From the NCBI GenBank assembly GCA_937959115.1, contig CALGAW010000027.1, positions 174,821-238,820 of the forward strand: 64,000 nt of DNA, written 5' to 3'. The stretch is from an uncultured Saprospiraceae bacterium. GTDB taxonomy: Bacteria > Bacteroidota > Bacteroidia > Chitinophagales > Saprospiraceae. Made by a program: the position numbers and the translations under genes. The notes beneath the pieces were generated by a model, which saw nothing but the letters and a program-made list of their open reading frames with translations, did no database searches and had not been told where the DNA came from. This document shows, one piece after another, positions 19,401 through 27,230 of the stretch; the first letter of the stretch is position 1; the number at the start of each line of letters is the position of its first letter.

Positions 19401-21101
19401 ATGAAACAAGCAACTGCATTAGACATCCTAAAATCTGGAAGGAATGTGTTTCTCACAGGTTCAGCTGGCGCAGGGAAAACCTATGTACTCAATCAGTACA
19501 TCAAATATCTACGAGAACGGAAAGTGCCCGTCGCAGTTACGGCCTCAACAGGTATTGCCGCCACACACATGAACGGAATGACGATTCATGCTTGGGCGGG
19601 AATCGGTGTAAAAGATGATTTATCAACAGCTGATATTCGAAAGCTAAAGACAAAGAAATACCTAGCCAAAAACATGGAAAAGGTCAAGGTGTTAATCATT
19701 GATGAAATCTCTATGCTGCATAAAAACCAGCTAAACATGGTCAACACCGTCCTTAAGTATTTCAAGGAAGAACTCAAAGGATTTGCGGGTGTTCAAGTGG
19801 TATTTTCAGGTGACTTTTTTCAATTACCTCCCATTGGAAACCAAGGAGAAACGACGAGAGACAAATTCGCATTCATGTCTGCCGCTTGGCTAGAAGCCGA
19901 TCTTGCCATCTGCTACCTAACAGAGCAACACCGCCAGTCAGAAAATGCGTTAACAGACATCCTCAATGAGATAAGAGCTGGTGCCGTTTCCGAGAAATCA
20001 GTCAACCTCTTAAAAGCAACGAGCGAAAACAAGTTAGAGACTGAAGAGCCACCTCAACTCTTTACACACAATGTAGACGTCGACAGAATAAACGAGAAAT
20101 ATCTCCTTAAACTCAATACCCAAAGCCAGACCTACGATGCCCGCACCAAAGGCAATCCGAAACTAGTCGAAACACTCAAGAAATCAGCAAACGCCCCAGA
20201 AAAACTGCGCCTAAAGATCGGTGCCAAAGTGATGTTCGTCAAAAACAACTACGAAATGGGCTTTGTGAACGGAACCCTTGGTGAAGTCATAGAATTCCGT
20301 AAAGATGATAACGCTCCAGTTATCAAAACAAGGGAAGGTAGGATTATAGATGTAGAAGAACAACAATGGTCTGTCGACAATGACTCAGGTAGTCCGCTTG
20401 CCTCTTATTTCCAATTGCCGTTGCGATTGGCTTGGGCAATCACAGTCCACAAAAGCCAAGGAATGACACTAGACATGGCTGAAATCGACCTAGGAAGAAC
20501 CTTTGAGCGTGGCCAAGGATATGTAGCACTGTCAAGACTAAAAAGCCTGGAAGGACTTAAGCTCAAATCCTTTAATGCTAGAGCACTGGAAGTAGATCCG
20601 TTAGCAGCGAAAGCAGACCAACGATTTCGGGAGTTGTCGCTAATCGCTGAGCAGGAAATCAAAAATAAACCTGTCGAGCAATTAGCAAAGCAGTTTATTA
20701 GAGAATGTGGTGGCCTTGCAGATGAAGAAGAAGTCAAAAAGCATAAGATCAAAACCGAAGAAAAAAAGAAGAAGAAAAAAGTATCTACCTACCAGATCAC
20801 CGCGGAATACATTGAACAAGGACTTTCCCTTAATGAGATCGCTTCAAAACGAGGCTTGACCGAAGGTACTGTAATCGGACACTTGCTGAAACTACACGCT
20901 AAATTTCCGGAAATTGACATCTCTAAATTTAAGCCCGCAGATAATATTCTTGCTACAGTAAAAGCATCAAAAAACCACTTGGTTGCCAACAATCCAGATG
21001 CAATTAAGGAAGATGGATCACTAAGTACGAAGGCAATGTTTGATCACATGAATGGAAAAATTGATTACAACAATATTAAATTAGCCTTAGCGTTTTTATA
21101 A
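19401..21101 (+). CDS. Pif1-like superfamily 1B DNA helicase with C-terminal helix-turn-helix
   Basis: A 566-residue helicase. Motif I (Walker A) is GSAGAGKT (20-27). ASTGIAATHMNG is motif Ia, IIDEISML motif II and FSGDFFQLPPI motif III. The UvrD-C-like end contains AITVHKSQGMTLD and YVALSRLKSLEGL (motifs V and VI). A lysine-rich linker (about 440-455) leads to a helix-turn-helix domain (about 455-520; ITAEYIEQGLSLNEIASKRG), the HTH_40 module also found at the C-terminus of some RecQ helicases. 5'-3' unwinding and a role in replication-fork or G-quadruplex processing are inferred from the family. This helicase/HTH_40 fusion is typical of Bacteroidota. Confidence 0.9.
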   Translation: MKQATALDILKSGRNVFLTGSAGAGKTYVLNQYIKYLRERKVPVAVTASTGIAATHMNGMTIHAWAGIGVKDDLSTADIRKLKTKKYLAKNMEKVKVLIIDEISMLHKNQLNMVNTVLKYFKEELKGFAGVQVVFSGDFFQLPPIGNQGETTRDKFAFMSAAWLEADLAICYLTEQHRQSENALTDILNEIRAGAVSEKSVNLLKATSENKLETEEPPQLFTHNVDVDRINEKYLLKLNTQSQTYDARTKGNPKLVETLKKSANAPEKLRLKIGAKVMFVKNNYEMGFVNGTLGEVIEFRKDDNAPVIKTREGRIIDVEEQQWSVDNDSGSPLASYFQLPLRLAWAITVHKSQGMTLDMAEIDLGRTFERGQGYVALSRLKSLEGLKLKSFNARALEVDPLAAKADQRFRELSLIAEQEIKNKPVEQLAKQFIRECGGLADEEEVKKHKIKTEEKKKKKKVSTYQITAEYIEQGLSLNEIASKRGLTEGTVIGHLLKLHAKFPEIDISKFKPADNILATVKASKNHLVANNPDAIKEDGSLSTKAMFDHMNGKIDYNNIKLALAFL

Positions 21102-21130
21102 ACGAAAAGGGTAGGATTTAAATAATAAGC

Positions 21131-22306
21131 ATGATTAATATTGACCAAATAAGAGAAGATACCCCTAATTGTAAAGACAAACTATTTTTCGATAGCGCAG
21201 GAGCGAGTCTAGTTCCTAATCTTGTATCAGAAACAATTAGTGAATATCTAGAAGCAGAATCTCAAATTGGAGGTTATAAGCTAGCAAGTTTAAGGCAAGA
21301 AGAAATTTCTGGTTTTAGAACAGAAGCTGCGACTTTATTAAACACCCATGCTCGAAATATTGTTTTTATGTCAAGTGCTACTTCAGCATTTGGTGCAGCA
21401 CTGTCCGCCATCCCTTTCGAAAAAGGAGATATCATTCTAACGTCTAACAATGACTATGTGTCAAATTTCATTCAGTATATCTGGTTGAAAAAACGGTTTG
21501 GCGTGATCACCAAACGCATCAACAGCCTTGCAAACGGTGATTTAGACACTAGTCATTTGGAATTCCTAATCAATGAAGAACAGCCCAAACTTGTTGCCAT
21601 TTCGCACATCCCTACCAATTCTGGTTTGGTGCAAGACGTAACAGCTGTTGGAGCCATCTGCAAAAAACACAATATTTTATATCTAGTAGATGCCTGTCAG
21701 TCAGTTGGTCAATTAGTCGTAGATGTTCAAGAGATTCAATGTGATTTCTTAAGTACGAATGGGCGAAAATTCTTGCGTGGCCCGCGCGGAACTGCAATGT
21801 TATATGTTGCCGACTCTATATTAGAAAAAGAGTATGCACCATTGATCATGGATTTACACAGCACTGAATGGACTTCTGAGGATACAATTCAACTCGGACC
21901 GGAGGCCAATCGATTCGGATTGTTTGAAACTCCAGTGGCATTTGTCCTAGGATTCAAGGCTGCAATTACATATGCCAATGATGTCGGAATGTCAAACATC
22001 CAATCCTACAACACCAAGCTCCGAGAACGATTGACAAGAAATTTAGGATCTATTCCAGGTATACGACTACTAGATAAAGGAACACAGCGCTCCAACATTA
22101 TCACCTTCATCAAGGAAGGCGTTGACAAGGCTACCCATGTTGAATTCCTTGATAAACATGATATCTATTATTCCGTTTCAAGTAGATCTAGTGCACTGAT
22201 TGATTTTGACAAAAAAGACGTGGAATGGGCGATTCGGTTTTCTCCGCATTACTATAATACACTGGAAGAAATGGATCGCGTTTCAGAAATATTAAAAACA
22301 TTGTAA
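21131..22306 (+). CDS. class V aminotransferase-fold PLP enzyme
   Basis: A 391-residue pyridoxal-phosphate enzyme of the cysteine desulfurase/isopenicillin-N-epimerase-like fold. The cofactor region shows VDACQSVGQLVVDV (Asp binding the pyridine nitrogen) and STNGRKFLRGPRGTAML, where the Lys is the Schiff-base lysine. The N-terminus has FFDSAGASLVPNLV, typical of the group. No catalytic Cys of a desulfurase loop is evident, so sulfur transfer is unlikely. An aminotransferase, lyase or epimerase role is open. It follows the helicase gene by 29 nt. The adjoining 3' region contains a stump of a TauD-like gene on the other strand. Confidence 0.85.
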   Translation: MINIDQIREDTPNCKDKLFFDSAGASLVPNLVSETISEYLEAESQIGGYKLASLRQEEISGFRTEAATLLNTHARNIVFMSSATSAFGAALSAIPFEKGDIILTSNNDYVSNFIQYIWLKKRFGVITKRINSLANGDLDTSHLEFLINEEQPKLVAISHIPTNSGLVQDVTAVGAICKKHNILYLVDACQSVGQLVVDVQEIQCDFLSTNGRKFLRGPRGTAMLYVADSILEKEYAPLIMDLHSTEWTSEDTIQLGPEANRFGLFETPVAFVLGFKAAITYANDVGMSNIQSYNTKLRERLTRNLGSIPGIRLLDKGTQRSNIITFIKEGVDKATHVEFLDKHDIYYSVSSRSSALIDFDKKDVEWAIRFSPHYYNTLEEMDRVSEILKTL

Positions 22307-22307
22307 G

Positions 22308-22431
22308 CATTATTCAATTGCTGGTGTTTTATACAAATGACACCATGCTCTGGTATCGCTTTCTTGATTTCATGATACTGTCCAGGAGTTAACCTATTGA
22401 TCGCTATGTTTTCAAATTTGTATCCTAACAT
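22308..22431 (-). pseudogene. 5' stump of a TauD/TfdA-family dioxygenase-like gene
   Basis: On the minus strand an ATG at 22431 opens a frame reading MLGYKFENIAINRLTPGQ, then YHEIKKAIPEHGVICIKHQQ. The element (A/I)xxHGVIxxxxQ is the N-terminal hallmark of alpha-ketoglutarate-dependent taurine dioxygenase-like proteins. The similarity ends after about 41 codons. The frame then runs antisense into the aminotransferase gene and stops. The HxD iron-binding core and the rest of the protein are missing, so this is a truncated relic. Confidence 0.55.
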
Positions 22432-22589
22432 TTATATTTTTCAAGATTTTTAATGGACATTCTGTAAGCGGTCATACTCCATAAAAATGACAAGTCAGGC
22501 AAACCAATAAACGAATGACCACATTACTCGTTTTCTCTTTACCTACATGATGCTATTATCGGTCTACAAGAATCTGCTCATTGTCATTT

Positions 22590-22910
22590 TCAATTCTGTC
22601 CGATGTCCATCAGCGAATCTACATATGAAGACATATTGCCATTAGATTTTTGATCCAAATAGCCTTTTCTATCAATACAGTTCAGGTTGTAGTCTATTGG
22701 CCGACTGCTTTTAGGATCCGAACTGTCCCAACTTGTTTCTAAGTCAAAACTGTAGAAGTTAAAGTTTTAGTTTCCACAGGCTTCGGGGAGCCCAAATTTT
22801 TCCCATGCGGCAGCACAGTGCTTTAAGTGAAAGTACCTCGAAAGAGGATATCCGCGCGCAAGGGACTTTCACCCTCTGGTGTGCCAGTCCAAAAGAAATA
22901 TTTCATATCT
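22590..22910 (-). other. non-coding relic, possible group II intron fragment or decayed gene
   Basis: The minus strand here contains the hairpin-forming GGGTGAAAGTCCC (around 22860-22880), followed by AGGATATCC-like and GAGGT elements. It reminds me of domain I of bacterial group II introns. Downstream on the same strand, an open frame of about 57 codons ends at a TGA (22592-22590) and reads protein-like (SFDLETSWDSSDPKSSRP), without a recognisable family. No reverse transcriptase, domain V or splice boundary was seen. Either interpretation is tentative. Confidence 0.25.
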
Positions 22911-22926
22911 TACAATATGAAAGGAA

Positions 22927-22996
22927 TGCCCATGTTGGGCAAACACAAAAGTGCTTACGCCAATAGCCTCCATACGTCGGCTACTTCGTAAGCACT
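22927..22996. repeat. two strong inverted repeats upstream of the FMN reductase gene
   Basis: First, TGCCCA (22927-22932) and TGGGCA (22936-22941) form a hairpin with a 3-nt loop. Second, AGTGCTTACG (22950-22959) pairs perfectly with CGTAAGCACT (22987-22996), and inside it TAGCC (22964-22968) pairs with GGCTA (22979-22983). No T tract follows. The long nested stem recalls recombination-site folds, but the integron attC end motifs are not present. Confidence 0.6.
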
Positions 22997-23034
22997 AACC
23001 ATTGCAAAGAACTTCTCAACAATGTAAATTTTTA

Positions 23035-23559
23035 ATGAAAAAAAATATATTAGCAATTATTGGAAGTGCAAGTTCAAATTCTTCAAACCTAAAGCTTGTT
23101 AAAAAAATCACGAAACTGACCGAAAATGAATTTGACTTGGTGATTTATAACGACTTAAAATCACTACCACATTTTGACCCCGAACTTTCGACTGATAATC
23201 CACCAAAAATAATTGTAGAATTTAGAAATGCTATTGAAAAGTCGGACGGAATTATTATTTGTACACCTGAATATGTTTTTAGTATTCCTAGCGGACTGAA
23301 AAACGCAATTGAATGGTGTATTGCTACAACAATTTTTAAGGATAAGCCGAGTGGACTTATCACAGCTTCTGGAAGTGGACAAAAAGGACACGAAGAATTA
23401 CAATTAGTAATGAAAACAGCAATGGCAAAATTTACTGCCCAAACTACTTTACTAATTCAGGGTATAAAAGGAAAGTTTGATGAGCAAGATGAATTAACTG
23501 ACATTAAAACTCAAGATCAGTTGGACGATTTTATTAACGCTTTTATGAATTTAGTATAA
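23035..23559 (+). CDS. NADPH-dependent FMN reductase family protein
   Basis: About 174 residues from ATG 23035. A frame from 23002 exists, but the fold clearly begins at MKKNILAIIGSASSNSS. The flavodoxin-like phosphate loop GSASSNSSNLKL and the second FMN-binding loop CTPEYVFSIPSGLKNAIEW identify the NADPH-dependent FMN reductase/azoreductase/chromate-reductase family. Such enzymes pass electrons from NAD(P)H via FMN to quinones, azo compounds, metals or FMN itself. It is AT-rich and isolated between inverted repeats (22950-22996 and 23586-23631), like a mobile gene cassette. The substrate is unknown. Confidence 0.88.
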   Translation: MKKNILAIIGSASSNSSNLKLVKKITKLTENEFDLVIYNDLKSLPHFDPELSTDNPPKIIVEFRNAIEKSDGIIICTPEYVFSIPSGLKNAIEWCIATTIFKDKPSGLITASGSGQKGHEELQLVMKTAMAKFTAQTTLLIQGIKGKFDEQDELTDIKTQDQLDDFINAFMNLV

Positions 23560-23585
23560 AATCAAAAATAACGAACCGCTAACAC

Positions 23586-23631
23586 TGTATATAAAATCAT
23601 ATCCTCCTATTGGCTGGCAACGCCATATACA
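23586..23631. repeat. inverted repeat downstream of the FMN reductase gene
   Basis: TGTATAT (23586-23592) pairs with ATATACA (23625-23631). The flanks CCGCTAACAC and GGCTGGCAACGCC resemble short repeats I recall from between unrelated gene cassettes in Bacteroidota. The resemblance is from memory and not checked. Confidence 0.4.
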
Positions 23632-23661
23632 CAAGACCATTCCAAGCAAAAAAAAGAAAAA

Positions 23662-24501
23662 ATGACGATTCAAAATATACCTGAAATATTTACTAAAAAC
23701 AATGTCAATAAATTAGACCTGATTGTTCATGATTTCAAAATGACAGACGACGTTTTTAAAAGCAAAGTAAAATTAAGCTTACATATGTTCAGTTTTCTAC
23801 AAAAAGGGAAAAAGCAGGTACATTTTGCAGATTCATCGGTTGCTGTTAATGACAAACAATCTTTGTTGATAAAAAAAGGTAATTGTTTATGGTCAGAATT
23901 ATTGGACAATGATGATATTTATTATTGCAAACTCTTTTTTTTCTCTGAAAGTAAGCTTAGAGACTTTCTAAAAAAGAACAGTCAGTTCGCTCCTAATGAA
24001 GAAGAAACGCCTTCTTATTTTGTCATCGAGAACGATGACTACATTCATTCCTATTTAAATTCGCTTTCGACTATTTTAAATGCACCTGCCATTTTTATAG
24101 AAAATTTACTTTCTGCTAAATTTGAAGAATTGATGCTTTATTTGCTAAATAAATATGGTAAAGCGTTTGAGAAGTATTTGCAATCTTTGATTTCTAATGA
24201 GCCCTCTGCTTTCAAAACCATTATAGAAAACAATGTGTATTCAAACTTGAAAATTGATGAAATTGCTTTTTTATGCCATATGAGTCTTTCTACTTTCAAG
24301 CGTAATTTCATAAAAGAATATAAAACCTCTCCAGGAAAGTGGTTACAAGACAAGAGATTACGTAAAGCAAAAGAATTAATGAAAGAAAAGCAATTAAAAC
24401 CATCTGATATTTATTTGGATTTCGGCTACAATAATTTATCAAATTTTAGTGCTGCTTTTAAAAACAAATTTGGGAAAAGTCCCAATTTAATTGATTCTTG
24501 A
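23662..24501 (+). CDS. AraC-family transcriptional regulator
   Basis: A 279-residue regulator. The N-terminal part (1-170) is a cupin-like ligand-sensing region without a named signature. The C-terminal 100 residues hold the tandem helix-turn-helix of AraC proteins: LKIDEIAFLCHMSLSTFKRN as the first HTH, then the linker EYKTSPGKWLQDKRL, and PSDIYLDFGYNNLSNFSAAF with KFGKSPN as the second. It is followed 109 nt later by the GlcG/HbpS gene and is preceded by an FMN reductase gene, both plausible targets. The segment is visibly more A/T-rich than the neighbouring core genes, consistent with acquisition. Confidence 0.92.
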   Translation: MTIQNIPEIFTKNNVNKLDLIVHDFKMTDDVFKSKVKLSLHMFSFLQKGKKQVHFADSSVAVNDKQSLLIKKGNCLWSELLDNDDIYYCKLFFFSESKLRDFLKKNSQFAPNEEETPSYFVIENDDYIHSYLNSLSTILNAPAIFIENLLSAKFEELMLYLLNKYGKAFEKYLQSLISNEPSAFKTIIENNVYSNLKIDEIAFLCHMSLSTFKRNFIKEYKTSPGKWLQDKRLRKAKELMKEKQLKPSDIYLDFGYNNLSNFSAAFKNKFGKSPNLIDS

Positions 24502-24610
24502 ATTTTGACCTTTTTTCATAAGTTACTGACCTTTATTCGTAACTTAGACAGTTCAATGTTGACTTACTTTTACAGCGTAATTAATTATAAAATCAATAAA
24601 ATTTAAACAC

Positions 24611-25015
24611 ATGAATATTAATTTAGAACACGCAGAAAAAATGATTGTCGCTGCAAAGCAAAAGTCTGTAGAACTGGACACAAAAATGAACATCGCTATC
24701 GTGGATGCTGGTGCAAATTTAGTAGCATTTGCCCGCATGGACGGGGCATGGTTGGGTTCATTGGACATATCCATTAAAAAAGCAAAAACTTCTCGTTTTT
24801 TTGATATGAACACAGGGATTATTGGAGAATTATCACAACCCGGTGGTTCTTTGTACAACATCGAACATTCTAATGGAGGATTGATTACTTTCCCCGGGGG
24901 TGTGCCTATCAAAAATGCAAATGGCGAAGTAGTTGGAGCCATTGGAGTAAGCGGAAGTTCTGTTGAAAACGACCATGCCGTGGCAGAAGCAGGTGCAAGT
25001 GTTTTCGTAAAATAA
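24611..25015 (+). CDS. GlcG/HbpS family protein
   Basis: A 134-residue protein of the GlcG/HbpS (DUF336) family: an N-terminal helix [14 protein letters not shown], the core strand [22 protein letters not shown], then [12 protein letters not shown], and the C-terminal [20 protein letters not shown]. Streptomyces HbpS binds haem and senses redox stress; other members accompany glycolate and diol oxidation genes. No signal peptide is present, so a cytosolic role is expected. It sits behind an AraC regulator and ends at a strong intrinsic terminator (25053-25094). Confidence 0.9.
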   Translation: MNINLEHAEKMIVAAKQKSVELDTKMNIAIVDAGANLVAFARMDGAWLGSLDISIKKAKTSRFFDMNTGIIGELSQPGGSLYNIEHSNGGLITFPGGVPIKNANGEVVGAIGVSGSSVENDHAVAEAGASVFVK

Positions 25016-25052
25016 ATAATGTAGGTCAATACATTTAAAAGATTCTCAATTC

Positions 25053-25094
25053 AAAGGGTAGCTATTATACAATGGCTATCCTTTGTTTTTTTTT
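25053..25094 (+). terminator. rho-independent terminator of the GlcG gene
   Basis: AAAGGGTAGCTATT (25053-25066) pairs with AATGGCTATCCTTT (25071-25084), with only G-U wobbles at the two variant positions. A 4-nt loop separates the arms, and a run of nine T follows. Confidence 0.9.
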
Positions 25095-25162
25095 ATAGAA
25101 AAAGAATTAACTTGTATATGTTCTAAGCATACTACTTGACGCTAAACAGCAAACATTTTATC

Positions 25163-25426
25163 CTATACTCGCTTGCGCTGAGCGAGCAACAATTGCAAAT
25201 CCAAAAAATCCGCATCAATAAACACATTAACCCGAAAATCCTCTTGAAATTTTAAGCCATACAATCCAATCACCTTAGAATCAGCTTTGTCAGATTTACC
25301 TCTTCGCAAACCCATCGAACGCTTAATTTTCAATGGGTTGATCTGTGCAACATCAACGTTCTTTTTCCTAGTCACTACAAAATAGACAAAAACACCAGAA
25401 TCTGCACAAGGATATTCCTTATTGGC
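25163..25426 (-). pseudogene. IS110-family transposase fragment
   Basis: The minus-strand frame (stop before 25426, stop at 25163) encodes about 87 residues matching the IS110 DEDD transposase N-terminal domain. The segment CADSGVFVYFVVTRKKNVDV leads into INPLKIKRSMGLRRGKSDKA, then DSKVIGLYGLKFQED and LQLLLAQRKRV. The RGKSDKxD motif and the NPLKIKR segment are diagnostic. The first catalytic acidic residues at the N-terminus and the entire C-terminal transposase_20 domain are missing, so this is an inactive stump. GTG 25375 could serve as a start, but the product would be non-functional. It marks a past insertion between the GlcG gene and asnS. Confidence 0.8.
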
Positions 25427-25584
25427 TTAATAGTTCAAAAAAATACGCAGAACTAATTCTCATTTGAACTAGTTAACCCACAGGTTTAATATTAGACTAA
25501 AATTCCTTAGCTTCGCAGGCTAATTTGTTGCTTATTTTGGAACTTATTTCATCTAAAAGCGATTAATACAAGAAATATAAGCGT

Positions 25585-27102
25585 ATGCATCAGTATGTAA
25601 AAGACTTCTCGGGTCAAGTAGACCAAAAAGTAACCGTAAAGGGTTGGGTAGCCAACAAGAGAGAAAGTAAAACCAATATCTTTATTGTATTTCGTGATGG
25701 TACAGGATACACACAATGTGTTGTTTCCCTCGATACTGTTGGAGAAGCGCAGTTTGATATTGCCAAATCATTTACCCAAGAAAGTTCCGTTATTTTGAAT
25801 GGAACAGTCGTGGCAGATGAACGCCAAATAGGCGGATATGAGCTACAAGTAGACAGCCTCGAGCTCGTCCATCTCTCAAAAGAATACCCAATCTCCAACA
25901 AAGCACACGGTGTCCGTTTCCTTTCTGACAATCGACATCTCTGGCTACGGTCAAAGAGACAATGGGCGATCATGCGGATTCGTAATGAGATTATCATGGC
26001 CATTCATGAGTTTTTCCAAGAAAGAGATTTTGTCCAAATGGACGCTCCGATTTTCACAGGTTCTGCTTGTGAAGGAACAACCGATTTGTTCGAAACAGAC
26101 TATTTTGGAAATCCAGCCTACTTATCTCAATCTGGACAATTATACGGTGAAGCAATGGCAATGGCGCAAGGATTGATTTACACCTTTGGGCCTACCTTCC
26201 GTGCTGAAAAATCAGACACCCCTCGTCACTTAGCAGAATTTTGGATGATCGAGCCAGAAATGGCCTTCTACACCAATGAGATGAACATGGACCTGATCGA
26301 AACCTTCATCAAACATGTGATCAACAGAGTACTGAAAAACAGAAAAATAGAACTAGATGCCATCGGACGTGATGTTTCAAAACTGGAAACAGTCAACCAG
26401 GAATTCCCTAGAGTAGCATATGTAGATGCAGTGAAAATACTACGTGGCGAGCAAGAAGTGAACGGCAAAAATGCAATCACTCTACAAGAAGAAGACCTAG
26501 CAGCAGCAAAAGCAGGAATTGAGGAAAAAACAGCAGATATCGCTGAACGGGAAGCAATCATAAAAGGTGGTGTAAAAAAAGGCGTTCGTAAGTTTAACGA
26601 AGGAAAAATACTAGAACAACGTCAGGAAATTGAAGTGCTGAAAGAGAAAGTCCGTAACATTCCAAAATGGATAGAATCTGCGAAAAACTTCGTAGACGGT
26701 GAAGACTTTGGTGGATCCGATGAAACAGTATTGACTAGAGCATTTGCCGCTCCTGTTATGGTCTACAACTGGCCAGCAGCAATCAAGTCGTTCTACATGA
26801 AGGAAGTAGACGGTGATCCAAACTATGTGAAAGGAGTAGATTTACTAGCTCCTGAAGGATTTGGAGAAATCATCGGTGGCTCTGAAAGAGAAACCAGCCT
26901 AGACGTACTCGTAAGAAAAATCCATGAACATAAGCTCGATATGAATGACTTCGAATGGTACCTTGACCTAAGACGGTTTGGGTCCGTCCCTCATTCAGGT
27001 TTTGGGTTGGGTCTTGCAAGGATTGTCCGCTGGGTATGTAACTTAGATCATGTACGTGAAACAGTTCCTTTCCCTAGAAGATACGGAACAATAAGACCTT
27101 AA
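25585..27102 (+). CDS. asnS: asparaginyl-tRNA synthetase
   Basis: Class IIb synthetase charging tRNA-Asn; 505 residues. The N-terminal OB-fold anticodon-binding domain (1-110) shows VTVKGWVANKRESKTNIF and RDGTGYTQCVV. Motif 2 is FGPTFRAEKSDTPRHLAEFWMIEPE. Motif 3 is GSVPHSGFGLGLARIVRWV. Motif 1 is FFQERDFVQMDAP. Residues about 290-375 form a charged, coiled-coil-like insertion in the catalytic domain that makes the protein longer than the 466 residues of the E. coli enzyme. Start ATG 25585. It is flanked by an IS110 relic upstream. Confidence 0.97.
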   Translation: MHQYVKDFSGQVDQKVTVKGWVANKRESKTNIFIVFRDGTGYTQCVVSLDTVGEAQFDIAKSFTQESSVILNGTVVADERQIGGYELQVDSLELVHLSKEYPISNKAHGVRFLSDNRHLWLRSKRQWAIMRIRNEIIMAIHEFFQERDFVQMDAPIFTGSACEGTTDLFETDYFGNPAYLSQSGQLYGEAMAMAQGLIYTFGPTFRAEKSDTPRHLAEFWMIEPEMAFYTNEMNMDLIETFIKHVINRVLKNRKIELDAIGRDVSKLETVNQEFPRVAYVDAVKILRGEQEVNGKNAITLQEEDLAAAKAGIEEKTADIAEREAIIKGGVKKGVRKFNEGKILEQRQEIEVLKEKVRNIPKWIESAKNFVDGEDFGGSDETVLTRAFAAPVMVYNWPAAIKSFYMKEVDGDPNYVKGVDLLAPEGFGEIIGGSERETSLDVLVRKIHEHKLDMNDFEWYLDLRRFGSVPHSGFGLGLARIVRWVCNLDHVRETVPFPRRYGTIRP

Positions 27103-27190
27103 ATAATGGGAAGTGATTAATTGTTGACGCAGATCGAATAACTCAATTCCTTATTCGTTGTAGTAAAGAAATCGTCAAACAAAACATTAA

Positions 27191-27219
27191 TAATTGATCA
27201 TTAACTAATTGATCATTAA
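27191..27219. repeat. tandem 14-nt repeat before the FAD oxidoreductase gene
   Basis: TAATTGATCATTAA occurs at 27191-27204 and again at 27206-27219, one base apart and 11 nt before the start codon. Each copy is nearly palindromic around TGATCA. Such an array could be an operator covering the promoter or the translation start. Confidence 0.5.
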
Positions 27220-27230
27220 TTTTACTAACT

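Noticed and set aside
22950..22996. Integron attC site
   Set aside because: The nested stem is convincing, but the end motifs required for attC (RYYYAAC and GTTRRRY) do not match, and no integrase is near.
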